The notes under the pieces were generated by a model. The model was not told where the DNA came from and made no database searches. It saw nothing but the letters and a program-made list of their open reading frames with translations. Shown here in pieces: positions 1-7,625 of a stretch of 64,000 nucleotides of DNA. The stretch comes from RBG-13-68-16 sp050018455. Its GTDB lineage: Bacteria; Acidobacteriota; Thermoanaerobaculia; Thermoanaerobaculales; Thermoanaerobaculaceae. Numbering within the stretch: the first letter of the stretch is position 1; each line of letters starts with the position of its first letter. The translations under genes were made by a program, and so were the position numbers. Where the stretch lies: NCBI GenBank assembly GCA_050018455.1, contig JBEKAA010000010.1, positions 21,345 to 85,344 on the forward strand, written 5' to 3'.

Positions 1-897
1 CGCCGGGTTGTGGTGGCGGGCGCCCTTCACCCCGACTGGAGCGCCGTGCTGGCGACCTACTGCGAGCCGATGGGGGTGGCGATCACCCGCGTCGGCTGTG
101 GCGCCGACGGCCAGGTGGATTCGGAAGGGCTCGCGGGTGCGCTCGGCGACGACGTCTGCGCTGTGGTGGTCCAGTCGCCGAACTTCCTCGGTGTGGTCGA
201 GGACCTCAGCGCGCTCGGCCCGGCCATCGCGGGTTCTGGCGCGCTCGGCGTGCACGCGGTCGCGGAGGCCACATCGCTCGGGTTGCTCGCCCCCGGCGGG
301 CGGTTCGGCTTCGACGTCGTGTGCGGCGAGATGCAGGCGTTCGGAATCCCAGCCGCCTTTGGCGGCCCGCTGTTGGGATTCTTCGCGAGCAAGCAGACAC
401 ACGTTCGCCAGATGCCGGGGCGCCTGGTGGGCGAGACGGTGGATTCGAGCGGGCGGCGCGGTTTCGTACTGACGCTCTCGACCCGCGAGCAGCACATCCG
501 ACGCGCCAAGGCGACCTCGAACATCTGCACCAACCACGGACTGATGGCCCTGGCGGCGACGATCGTGCTGTCGTTGCTGGGCAGGAAGGGTGTTCGCGAG
601 GTGGCGCTCGCGTCGCACGCAACGGCGGAATACCTCAAGGCAGGGGTCAGGGTTCAGGGGTCAGGGGCCGGAGCGCGGCTCGCGTTCCCGCAGAGCCCGA
701 CCTACAACGAGTTTCTCGTGTTGCACGACGACCCCGACGGACTCCTGGCGCGCCTCAAGGCCGAGGGCGTGCTCGGGGGCGTCTCGACGGCCCGCTTCGG
801 CGCGTCGTGGCCGAGGGGTTTTCTGGTTGCCGCCACCGAACGGAACACGCGTGAGGAGTGCGATCGCCTCCTGGGCGCCCTGGGGAGGCTGGCGTGA
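1..897 (+). CDS. gcvPA: Glycine dehydrogenase (decarboxylating) subunit 1, 5' end missing
   Basis: This is the N-terminal-type subunit of the two-subunit glycine cleavage P-protein, which decarboxylates glycine with PLP and passes the aminomethyl group to GcvH. The reading frame is open from base 1, so the true start lies upstream of the window. Family-typical stretches are GVHAVAEATSLGLLAPGG, the GGPLLGFFASKQTHVRQMPG region and NICTNHGLMAL. gcvPB follows after 178 bp, as expected for split P-protein operons. An oddity: residues around YLKAGVRVQGSGAGARL are encoded by three 7-bp units (642-667) that look like a repeat inserted in frame just before the conserved YNEFLVL segment. The family call is firm; the effect of the insertion is unknown. 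Confidence 0.95.
   Translation, partial: RRVVVAGALHPDWSAVLATYCEPMGVAITRVGCGADGQVDSEGLAGALGDDVCAVVVQSPNFLGVVEDLSALGPAIAGSGALGVHAVAEATSLGLLAPGGRFGFDVVCGEMQAFGIPAAFGGPLLGFFASKQTHVRQMPGRLVGETVDSSGRRGFVLTLSTREQHIRRAKATSNICTNHGLMALAATIVLSLLGRKGVREVALASHATAEYLKAGVRVQGSGAGARLAFPQSPTYNEFLVLHDDPDGLLARLKAEGVLGGVSTARFGASWPRGFLVAATERNTREECDRLLGALGRLA
642..667 (+). repeat. Three 7-bp units inside gcvPA
   Basis: Units ggtcagg, gttcagg, ggtcagg run back to back at 645-665, giving Gly/Val/Gln/Ser-rich residues inside gcvPA. They have the same 7-bp period as the intergenic repeat elements of this window, but are a single arm without an inverted partner nearby. Confidence 0.7.
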
Positions 898-923
898 AGA
901 CAGTTTTCCGCCGCCCGCTCGCC

Positions 924-1034
924 CAGTCGACAGTCGACAGTCGACAGTTCCGCCGCCCACCCGAAGAGGCAAGAGCGCAGAACCGGACGACATCCCAGCC
1001 GGCCAACCAGCTGACAGCTGACAGCCGACAGCTC
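924..1034 (+). repeat. Heptamer repeat element between gcvPA and gcvPB
   Basis: Three copies of cagtcga plus a degenerate fourth (924-951), a spacer of 59 bp, then ctgacag, ctgacag, ccgacag (1011-1031). Each arm is about four 7-bp units long. Unlike most other copies in the window the second arm is in direct rather than inverted orientation. It fills most of the gap between two genes that normally sit close together in one operon. Confidence 0.75.
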
Positions 1035-1075
1035 ATGCAAACGACAGAGGCTACGACGAGGCTCGGAGGTGGCGC

Positions 1076-2557
1076 ATGAACGGTCCGAGGTCGTTGCGCG
1101 AGCCCGAGCGGCTGATCTTCGAGCGGTCCTCCCCGGGCCGCGTCGGCTACCAACTGCCTGCGCTCGAGGTGCCCCCCGTCGATCCGTCCGCGACCGTGCC
1201 GGCCTCCCTCCTGCGGGGGGAGATCGAGGGGCTTCCCGAAGTGAGCGAGGTGGACGTAGTGCGCCACTTCACGCGCCTGTCGAAGTGGAACTACAGTGTC
1301 GACGAGGGCCTCTACCCGCTCGGCTCCTGCACGATGAAGTACAACCCCCGCATCAACGAGGAGTTGGCCCGCCTGGCCGGCATCGCGCAGCTCCACCCAC
1401 TCCAACCCGAGGACCAGGTCCAGGGGGCCCTCGCGCTCATGTGGGAGCTGGAGCAGGCGCTCGTCGCGGTGACCGGCATGCCCAAGGTGACCCTGCAGCC
1501 TGCTGCGGGGGCGCACGGCGAGCTCACCGGCATGCTGATGATCCGCAAGGCGCTGGCCGACCGGGGCGAGCATCGGAAGGTCGTGCTGATTCCGGACTCG
1601 GCTCACGGGACGAACCCGGCCTCGGCGGTGTTCGCCGGTTTCGAGACCGTAGAGATCGCGTCGACGCCCCAGGGGACGCTCGACCTGGCGGCGCTGGCGA
1701 CGCACCTCGAGAGCGGAAACGTCGCCGCGCTCATGGTCACCGTCCCCAACACCCTCGGGGTGTTTGAGCCCGAGATCGTCAAGGCGGCCCGGTTGCTCCA
1801 CGAGAAGGGCGCGTTCCTGTACATGGACGGCGCCAACCTCAACAGCTTCGTGGGAATCGCGTACCCGGGGAAGATGGGCGCCGACGCGCTTCACATCAAC
1901 TTGCACAAGACGTTCTCGACGCCTCACGGCGGGGGCGGGCCCGGGGCGGGTCCGGTTGCGGTCTCCCGGGCGCTGGTGCCGTACCTGCCGGTACCGACCG
2001 TCGAGAAGACAGGCGGACGCTACACGCTGTCCTACGACCGGCCGAAGAGCATCGGCAAGGTGCGCGGTTTCTACGGGAACTTCGGGATGCTGGTTCGAGC
2101 GCTCGCGTACATCCGCTCCCTCGGGCGCGACGGCCTGAAGTCGATGGCCGAAGGGGCGGTCCTCAACGCGAACTACATCCGGAAGCGGCTCGAGGGCGAG
2201 TATCACCTGCAGTACGACGGGCCGAGCCTCCACGAGGTGGTTTTCGACGACACGCTGCAGGCCGCGTCCGGCGTGAAGAACGTTGACATCGCCAAGCGCC
2301 TCCTCGACTACGGCTTCCACCCGCCGACCATGTCTTTCCCGCTGATTGTCCACGGCGCGCTCATGATCGAGCCCACCGAGAGCGAGGGGATCGACGAGCT
2401 GGACGCCTTCATCGCCGCGATGAAGGCGATCGCCCGGGAGGCGCGGGAAAACCCGGAGCTGGTGAAGGGCGCGCCGTACACCACCCCAGTGCAGCGGCTC
2501 GACGAGGTGAGGGCGGCCCGGCAGCCTGTACTGCGCTGGCAGGGAACGAAGAGCTGA
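1076..2557 (+). CDS. gcvPB: Glycine dehydrogenase (decarboxylating) subunit 2
   Basis: This is the C-terminal-type, PLP-carrying subunit of the glycine cleavage P-protein (493 residues, normal length). The PLP lysine lies in HINLHKTFSTPHGGGGPGAGP, the glycine-rich loop typical of the family. Other conserved segments are LGSCTMKYNPRINE and QPAAGAHGELTG. The ATG is preceded by a ggaggt ribosome site at 5-6 bp. It works with GcvPA and needs GcvH, GcvT and Lpd, of which only an lpd-type gene (7626-9029) is in this window. A heptamer repeat lies between the two P-subunit genes. Confidence 0.97.
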   Translation: MNGPRSLREPERLIFERSSPGRVGYQLPALEVPPVDPSATVPASLLRGEIEGLPEVSEVDVVRHFTRLSKWNYSVDEGLYPLGSCTMKYNPRINEELARLAGIAQLHPLQPEDQVQGALALMWELEQALVAVTGMPKVTLQPAAGAHGELTGMLMIRKALADRGEHRKVVLIPDSAHGTNPASAVFAGFETVEIASTPQGTLDLAALATHLESGNVAALMVTVPNTLGVFEPEIVKAARLLHEKGAFLYMDGANLNSFVGIAYPGKMGADALHINLHKTFSTPHGGGGPGAGPVAVSRALVPYLPVPTVEKTGGRYTLSYDRPKSIGKVRGFYGNFGMLVRALAYIRSLGRDGLKSMAEGAVLNANYIRKRLEGEYHLQYDGPSLHEVVFDDTLQAASGVKNVDIAKRLLDYGFHPPTMSFPLIVHGALMIEPTESEGIDELDAFIAAMKAIAREARENPELVKGAPYTTPVQRLDEVRAARQPVLRWQGTKS

Positions 2558-2609
2558 ACCGACCGCCCCGGCGCCGTCCGGCGCGGACGACATGGTTAAA
2601 GGGGGATTG

Positions 2610-3242
2610 ATGCAGCGCGTGCATGTGTTCGTCGACTATTGGAACTTCCAGCTCCGATGGAACGAGCGCGCCGGCGAGGCGCGCTGCAACTGGGCCCATC
2701 TGCCCGCCGTGCTGCTGGAGAAGCTCGGCACGCTGCCGCTCTCGGACGACCTGGACTTTCAGGGAATGCGGGTCTACGCATCGTGCGACCCGGACGACGA
2801 GAACCTGCGCCGCTGGCTCGAGAACTTCCTCGAGCGGCAGCCGGGCACGAGCGTCGTGACCCTCGAGCGCCGGCGGCGCTTCGACCACATCCGCTGCCGC
2901 AACTGCGGGTACGAGACAGGTACCTGCCCCTCGTGCGCGCAGCCGCTCGTGTGGTCGGCCGAGAAGGGGGTCGAGTCGGCGCTGATCACGGACCTCTACG
3001 AGCTCTCGTGGTCGGACGCTCTGGACGTGGCCGTCCTGGTCTCCTCGGACAGCGACTTCGTGTTCCCGGCGGTGGGCCTTCAGGGGCGCGGCATCAAGGT
3101 CGTCAACGCTGCCTGGCGAGGGGCCGGCCAGGAGCTGACGCGCGCGGCCTGGGCGACTCTCGACCTGGACGAATTGATCCCGAGCCTGGTGCGCGAGCCG
3201 AGCAGCTCGGAGCGCAAGGTCGTCGTCGAGACGCACCCGTAG
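2610..3242 (+). CDS. NYN/PIN-like domain protein with an inserted zinc ribbon
   Basis: A 210-residue protein of the NYN (LabA/Nedd4-BP1-like) branch of the PIN nuclease fold. The N-terminal strand VHVFVDYWNFQ carries D9 and N12, and VAVLVSSDSDFVF supplies D147 and D149, the usual acidic metal-binding set. A CRNC-x6-CPSC zinc knuckle (C96, C99, C106, C109) sits between the core strands, which is not universal in the family. I chose the second ATG because agggggattg gives it a proper ribosome site; an ATG 18 bp upstream is also in frame. By family it would cleave or bind RNA, but the substrate cannot be told from sequence. It stands alone 52 bp after gcvPB. Confidence 0.85.
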   Translation: MQRVHVFVDYWNFQLRWNERAGEARCNWAHLPAVLLEKLGTLPLSDDLDFQGMRVYASCDPDDENLRRWLENFLERQPGTSVVTLERRRRFDHIRCRNCGYETGTCPSCAQPLVWSAEKGVESALITDLYELSWSDALDVAVLVSSDSDFVFPAVGLQGRGIKVVNAAWRGAGQELTRAAWATLDLDELIPSLVREPSSSERKVVVETHP

Positions 3243-3252
3243 GCCACCGCGT

Positions 3253-3477
3253 TCAAAGGTCTACAGGTTCATGCGTTCGAAGGTTCAAAAGTCCGCAGAT
3301 TCGGCGCAAAGAGGTCAAAGGGGAAACGTCAAACGTTAAAGGGAAGACCCAAGACGGATTCCGCGCGGACGCTCCGTCATCTTTCATCTTTGTCGTCCCT
3401 TTGACCTTTTCCCTTTTACGTTTGACCTCACACGCTGTGGCCGGAACTTTCAAACTCGTGAGCGTTCGAACGCGCCG
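3253..3477 (+). repeat. Composite nested repeat element (8-bp and 7-bp unit arms)
   Basis: From outside in: degenerate 8-bp units of gttcgaag type (3253-3290), four 7-bp units gtcaaag, gggaaac, gtcaaac, gttaaag (3314-3341), a 57-bp spacer, then four inverted units ctttgac, cttttcc, cttttac, gtttgac (3399-3426) and an inverted gttcgaac-type end near 3465-3477. It lies between two convergent genes. The same nested layout recurs at 4785 and 62128. Confidence 0.85.
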
Positions 3478-3483
3478 TTCCGC

Positions 3484-3927
3484 TCAGTCGGACGCGGGAA
3501 CGTCGCGTCGGGGCGGGAGGAGCAGCATCACCAGCGCTGCGGCGAGCATCGGGAGGTCGCGCAGGACGAGGAACCACGAGTTGTGCGTCTCTTGGGCGCT
3601 CGCCGAAAAGCAGCCGCAGGCTACGTCCACACCGCGCAGGGCGTTGATCCCGAGCGCGACCTCGAACATGACGAGCAGTGCGGTGGCCCAGAGCGCTGCC
3701 GCGCGTCGCCTGAAGCCGAGCACCAGGCAAAGCCCGACAAGCAGCTCGAGCCACGGCATGTAGATCGCCATCAGGTCGATCGGGCCCGCGGGCAGGATCC
3801 GGTACCCCCAGATGATCGTCACCAGTGGTCGCGGGTCGAGGATCTTGCCCCACGCGGCGTACAGGAAGACACCACCGAGCGCGAGGCCGAGGAGCCGGTG
3901 CAACCAGCGGTTCCGCAGGAAGCTCAC
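3484..3927 (-). CDS. MauE/DoxX-like integral membrane protein
   Basis: A 147-residue polytopic protein with about four membrane helices, starting with GTG whose last two bases overlap the stop of the upstream rhodanese-like gene (GTGA), so the two are probably translated together. The first helix region LLGLALGGVFLYAAWGKI, the middle WLELLVGLCLVLGFRRR and the CGCF motif after the third helix match the MauE/DoxX family, in which MauE helps form disulfides in the periplasm. The CGC pair could take part in thiol redox chemistry at the membrane, but this is inferred from family and not shown. Confidence is high for the family, low for the role. Confidence 0.85.
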   Translation of the reverse strand: MSFLRNRWLHRLLGLALGGVFLYAAWGKILDPRPLVTIIWGYRILPAGPIDLMAIYMPWLELLVGLCLVLGFRRRAAALWATALLVMFEVALGINALRGVDVACGCFSASAQETHNSWFLVLRDLPMLAAALVMLLLPPRRDVPASD

Positions 3928-4403
3928 CGGGCCTCCCCTCGCTCGAGCGGCAGCCCCGCCGCCCCCCAGGCCGGCACGCCTCCCATCAGTACGTTCGGCG
4001 GGGGGAGCCCGCGGCGGTGGAGCTCTTGGGCGAGCAGCTGCTCGATGTCGGTCTCCTCGCCGGCGCCGTACACGACGACCGCGTCGGCGGAGCGCAGCCG
4101 TGCCAGAAGGTCGGCCGTCAGCTGCTTCTGAAGATCGGTGTAGGAGATCGCCTGCGCGCCGGGCACGTGCCCGGCCGCGAACTCGGCCTCGGAGCGCGTG
4201 TCGAGGAATACGATCCTCGGGAGCGAGGTGCGCATCGAGTCCGCGGAGCCGGCGTCGATGAGCTGGAAGTCGATCCCCGAGGCCGGCGGCTCGTGACCCT
4301 TGCCCCACCACGCGAGGTGGCGCCTGGGCACGAGATTCGCCGCGGTCCCCAGCACCAGGACGGCCGCGAGAATCAGGGCGGCATCGCGAAGCAATCCTCG
4401 CAT
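3924..4403 (-). CDS. Membrane-anchored rhodanese-like domain protein lacking the catalytic cysteine
   Basis: 159 residues: an N-terminal hydrophobic segment (DAALILAAVLVLGTAANLV) and a single rhodanese-homology domain with the IVFLDTRSEAEFAAGHVPGA signature. Where active rhodaneses have a Cys at the start of the loop after the central strand (VVVYC), this protein has VVVYGAGEETD, so sulfur transfer by the usual persulfide is not expected. The domain may bind a partner or a thiol/oxyanion ligand instead. It overlaps the MauE-like gene by four bases (GTGA) and is divergent from a diheme cytochrome gene 26 bp away, which together suggests a small periplasmic redox unit. Confidence 0.85.
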   Translation of the reverse strand: MRGLLRDAALILAAVLVLGTAANLVPRRHLAWWGKGHEPPASGIDFQLIDAGSADSMRTSLPRIVFLDTRSEAEFAAGHVPGAQAISYTDLQKQLTADLLARLRSADAVVVYGAGEETDIEQLLAQELHRRGLPPPNVLMGGVPAWGAAGLPLERGEAR

Positions 4404-4429
4404 CGCCGCAGGAGGGTACCATAGCGCCG

Positions 4430-4765
4430 ATGCGTGCATCGAGGAGTCTCCTGCTCCGGCTGGCGGCGGTCGCTGCCCTCGGGGCGGTGGCGCTGTGGGC
4501 AACGTCGGGCAAACCGCCGCGCCTACCCGCCGACCCGGACCACAGTGTCGGTGAGGCCGAGACACGTTGCCTGCGCTGTCATGTCCACACCGGCGCGCAC
4601 CCGCGACCGACCGACCATCCGCTTCGCGACGACTGCTTCTCATGTCACCGCGACGCGCGCGGGGTGTTGCACCCCCGGCAGGGGGCCTCGACCGATCTGC
4701 CGGGCGGGTGGAAAGACGACCCGGGGCTGGCGGGCAGGGCGGGCGGGAGAGGCGGAGGCCGATGA
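4430..4765 (+). CDS. Small diheme c-type cytochrome, membrane anchored
   Basis: A 111-residue protein with an N-terminal hydrophobic segment (LLLRLAAVAALGAVALWA) and two CxxCH heme sites, CLRCH (47-51) and CFSCH (69-73), followed by a Gly/Arg-rich tail. The extra histidines (H38, H52, H57, H63) could be distal heme ligands. It would be exported and carry two covalent hemes, serving as an electron carrier. Its stop overlaps the start of the next gene (ATGA), and its start is 26 bp from the divergent rhodanese-like gene. The partner redox enzyme is not evident. Confidence 0.8.
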   Translation: MRASRSLLLRLAAVAALGAVALWATSGKPPRLPADPDHSVGEAETRCLRCHVHTGAHPRPTDHPLRDDCFSCHRDARGVLHPRQGASTDLPGGWKDDPGLAGRAGGRGGGR

Positions 4766-5991
4766 GTCCGATACAGGGCTGGTTCAGGGGCTCGAAGGTT
4801 CGAAGGTCTACGACGGTTGGGGCAAAGGTCAAAGGTAAAAGGTCAAAGGGAAGGCGGGAGACGAGAGTAAGCAAGACCCGATCTTTTCCGTCGCCTCCTG
4901 GTTTTCCCTTTGACGTTTTCCCTTTTCCATTTTCCCTCGGTCTCCTGGCGGCGACAGTGGCCTGCGCGGTCTCACTCGGTTTGACCGCGGCGGCCACAGG
5001 TGCACCGCCGGTGCCTCGTTTTCCGGGGGCGACGACGACGGTGGCGGTCAATCGTGCAGACGGCCGCGTCGCGGTGCTGCAAGGCGCCGCCCTCTCGGTT
5101 TACCCGGCCGAGAACGCGGCGGCGCCGTCGGCGTCCTTCGAGATCCCCGGGAAGGACCCTGCAGTTCTGGAATTCCGCGGGAACCAGATCCTCTACATGA
5201 CGCACGACGTGAACGACATGCCGGTCGTCTTCGTAGCGGTGAGCGTGGAGGGCCGGGAGCGATTGGCGTGGCCCAACTCGGGCATCTCGGAACTCTTCCC
5301 GACCGACACGAGCCGCCTCACGTTGGACGGGAAGGGCGTATACGGTTTCCTGGTCCTCGATCGCCCGGCCCGTGCGTTCTTCGGCCTTGCGGACGACATC
5401 CCGCTCGGGGCCGGCGTGGCGGCGACGTACCGCTTCGCGGGCGAGAGACTGCTCGCGCGCGGCTCGGAAGCCTTCACCGGCCTTGTCGCACTCTCGGCCG
5501 ACGACATGCTGCTGGCGCTCAAGGGCGGGGGCTTGATGCGGTACCGCTCCCCCGGCGGGGTCGCGTGGAAGCGAGAGGGGAGCGGCGGCGGCTGGAGGAT
5601 CGCCGACGTGGACCTTCAAACCGGCGTCGTCGTCGCGATCGATGCGGTGGGGACGGCCGTCGCGAGCGGCCTCGAGAAGGGCGAGCCGCGCTGGCGCTGC
5701 GCCGGGGCAGGCGCCCCGGTCCGGGATGCCCGGACCAATCCCGACGGCCGCCTGCTCGTCCTGACAGGTGGAAGCGAGCGCACAGTCGAGACGCTCGACC
5801 CCGTGACCGGGCGCCAGTCCGGTAGCCAGCTCGCCGACCTGTGTGATGGCCAGGGTCTCTCAAAGGTCCTCGCCCAATGGCTGACGAAGGCCCAGGCGCT
5901 GTCCGAACTCATCGGTGTCGCAACACCGGGTGGATCCGCGTGGCTCCTTCGCGGCCCGGACGGCTGGTACGAGGTCCGCGACGTGCGGTAG
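4762..5991 (+). CDS. Exported beta-propeller-like protein of unknown function, N-terminus built from a repeat
   Basis: Starting at the ATG that overlaps the cytochrome stop (ATGA), the frame encodes 409 residues. The first 55-60 residues are the translation of a nested heptamer repeat (Lys/Arg/Gly-rich then Phe/Pro-rich), after which a signal-like segment LGLLAATVACAVSLGLTAAA and a mature domain follow. The mature part has repeated strand patterns with VAVNRADGRVAVLQG-like and NPDGRLLVLTGG-like blades, suggesting a PQQ/WD-type propeller; I do not recognise a specific family. A GTG at 4957 just inside the signal segment is an alternative start. The context (diheme cytochrome) suggests a periplasmic redox partner, but no catalytic motif is visible. 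Confidence 0.65.
   Translation: MSPIQGWFRGSKVRRSTTVGAKVKGKRSKGRRETRVSKTRSFPSPPGFPFDVFPFPFSLGLLAATVACAVSLGLTAAATGAPPVPRFPGATTTVAVNRADGRVAVLQGAALSVYPAENAAAPSASFEIPGKDPAVLEFRGNQILYMTHDVNDMPVVFVAVSVEGRERLAWPNSGISELFPTDTSRLTLDGKGVYGFLVLDRPARAFFGLADDIPLGAGVAATYRFAGERLLARGSEAFTGLVALSADDMLLALKGGGLMRYRSPGGVAWKREGSGGGWRIADVDLQTGVVVAIDAVGTAVASGLEKGEPRWRCAGAGAPVRDARTNPDGRLLVLTGGSERTVETLDPVTGRQSGSQLADLCDGQGLSKVLAQWLTKAQALSELIGVATPGGSAWLLRGPDGWYEVRDVR
4785..4942 (+). repeat. Nested heptamer repeat element overlapping a gene start
   Basis: An 8-bp unit arm (ctcgaaggttcgaaggt), 7-bp units gtcaaag, gtaaaag, gtcaaag (4828-4848), a spacer of about 59 bp, then inverted units ctttgac, gttttcc, cttttcc, attttcc (4908-4935). 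The outer inverted 8-bp arm seen at 62351 is missing here, as if replaced by coding sequence. The whole element is open in the frame of the 4762 gene. Confidence 0.8.
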
Positions 5992-6037
5992 CACTGCCCG
6001 CATGTTCGCGCACCGCTGCGAGCCCGGCAGCGCGGCT

Positions 6038-6117
6038 CGTCTCCTCCGCTCCTCGGCCCCTCAGCTCCTCTCCGTGTCTCTTCGGGCCACGAACTACTGA
6101 CCACGGACCACGGTCTC
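6038..6117 (+). repeat. Low-complexity repeat remnant between convergent genes
   Basis: The 126-bp gap between the propeller-like gene and the E2 gene contains ctcctccgctcctcggcccctcagctcct-type short units split by one or two bases, then gaccacg gaccacg. The period of 7-8 bp matches the other repeat elements, but no clear second arm is present. No terminator hairpin of note is visible. Confidence 0.5.
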
Positions 6118-7479
6118 TCAGTCGAGGTCGAACTCGCCCGCTTCGAGGACCGCCTTGACGACGGCCATGAACTGGTCCGCTGTCGCGCCGTCGACCAGCC
6201 GGTGGTCGAACGAGAGAGCCAGGTAGACCATGTCACGGATGCCGATCGACTCGCGGCCCATCTCGTCGGTGACCACGACCGGCCGGCGCTGGATGCCGCC
6301 TGTGGACAGGATGGCGACGTTGGGCTGGTTGATGATCGGCAGCCCGTACAGGCCGCCGTACGGGCCGGGGTTCGTGACCGAGAACGTCGAGCCCTGGACG
6401 TCCTCCGGCTTCAGTTGCTTATTGCGGGCGCGGGCCGCGAGGTCCGTGACGCCGCGCTGCAGCCCTATGAGCGACAACTCCTCGGCGTGTTTGACGACCG
6501 GCACGATCAGGCCGTGAGGCAGCGCCACGGCGACGCCGATGTTGACGTGGCGGTGGTAGACGATCTCGTTGCCGTCCAGCGAGGCGTTGACGACGGGAAA
6601 CCGCTTGAGCCCTTCCATGACGGCGGCGAGGAAGAACGGCGTGTAGGTGAGCTTCAGGCCGTGCTTCGCCTGGAACGCGTCGCGGCCGCCTTCGCGCAGC
6701 GCGACGACCCTGGACATGTCCGCTTCGAACACCGTGTGCACGTGCGGCGAGGTGCGTCGCGATGCCACCATGTGCTCGGCAATCTTCTGCCGCATGATCG
6801 ACATCGGCTCGCGCAGGTCCCCGCCTGTGAAGGCCCCGGACGGACCGAGCGTGGCGCCGGAGATCGGCGGAGTGCCGTGGCTCGGCGGCACCGGGGCGGG
6901 CGCAAGGCGCGGCGCGGCGGCCCTAGGCGTGGCCGATCCCGGCGGTGCGGGCCTGCCCGCCTCGACGTAGGAGAGGATGTCGTCCTTGGTCACGCGGCCG
7001 TGGATTCCGGTCCCGGGCACGGCGGCGAGGTCCACGCCGTGCTCGCTGGCGATGCGGCGGACCAGCGGCGAGGAGCGCTGGCGAAGGGCCTCGGCCTCGC
7101 CCGCCGGACGCTCGGCCAATCCGAGAGCGGCAGAAGCCGGAGGTGGCGCGACCGGAACCGAGGAGACCGTCGCAACCGCAAGCGGCGCCGGAGCCGCGGC
7201 CGGCTCCGCCTTGGGTGGAGGCGCCGACGAGGTCGCTTCGCCTGCCAGGTCGATCACACCGATTACGGTCTCGACCGCGACAGTGGCCCCCGGGCCGTGG
7301 AGTATCTTGCCGAGCTTCCCGCTCGCCGGGGCCGGCACCTCGGCGTCCACCTTGTCCGTGGAGATCTCGAGCAGCGGCTCGTCTTTGGCGACCTCGTCAC
7401 CTTCGTTCTTGAACCAGCGGACGACCGTCCCCTCGGTGATGGACTCGCCCATCTGCGGCATCAACACGTTGACCGGCAT
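6118..7479 (-). CDS. 2-oxoacid dehydrogenase complex E2, dihydrolipoamide acyltransferase
   Basis: 453 residues with the full E2 layout: an N-terminal lipoyl domain (lipoylated K43 in LEISTDKVDAEVP), a long Ala/Pro linker, an E1/E3-binding domain near SPLVRRIASEHGVDLAAVPG, and the catalytic domain ending in LSFDHRLVDGATADQF with H426 and D430. It moves the acyl group from lipoate to CoA. The start chosen is the ATG at 7479, preceded by gaggggg; a TTG 18 bp further out has no such site. Whether the substrate is branched-chain oxoacids, pyruvate or 2-oxoglutarate cannot be fixed from the sequence. The E3 gene lies 146 bp upstream in the same direction, with a heptamer repeat between them; E1 is not in the window. 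Confidence 0.92.
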   Translation of the reverse strand: MPVNVLMPQMGESITEGTVVRWFKNEGDEVAKDEPLLEISTDKVDAEVPAPASGKLGKILHGPGATVAVETVIGVIDLAGEATSSAPPPKAEPAAAPAPLAVATVSSVPVAPPPASAALGLAERPAGEAEALRQRSSPLVRRIASEHGVDLAAVPGTGIHGRVTKDDILSYVEAGRPAPPGSATPRAAAPRLAPAPVPPSHGTPPISGATLGPSGAFTGGDLREPMSIMRQKIAEHMVASRRTSPHVHTVFEADMSRVVALREGGRDAFQAKHGLKLTYTPFFLAAVMEGLKRFPVVNASLDGNEIVYHRHVNIGVAVALPHGLIVPVVKHAEELSLIGLQRGVTDLAARARNKQLKPEDVQGSTFSVTNPGPYGGLYGLPIINQPNVAILSTGGIQRRPVVVTDEMGRESIGIRDMVYLALSFDHRLVDGATADQFMAVVKAVLEAGEFDLD

Positions 7480-7503
7480 GTGTGCCCCCTCGTTCAAAGT
7501 CGG

Positions 7504-7620
7504 CAGTCGACGGTTGACAGTTGACAGTCAAAGGCTGAAAGCAGAATGCTGAAACCTCGTTTGGTCTTGACCACGTTCCGTTTTGCTTCTGACTGTGAAC
7601 TGTCGACTGTCAACTGTTAA
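7504..7620 (+). repeat. Clean heptamer inverted-arm element between E3 and E2 genes
   Basis: Four 7-bp units cagtcga, cggttga, cagttga, cagtcaa (7504-7531), a 61-bp spacer, then four inverted units ctgtgaa, ctgtcga, ctgtcaa, ctgttaa (7593-7620). The two 28-bp arms could pair into a long imperfect stem. It occupies almost the whole lpd-E2 intergenic gap and ends two bases from the lpd stop region. Confidence 0.9.
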
Positions 7621-7625
7621 CTCCT

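Noticed and set aside
755..2593. Long open frame on the minus strand opposite gcvPB
   Set aside because: Arg/Val/His-rich translation, no ribosome site, lies wholly opposite a certain enzyme gene; a GC-skew artefact.
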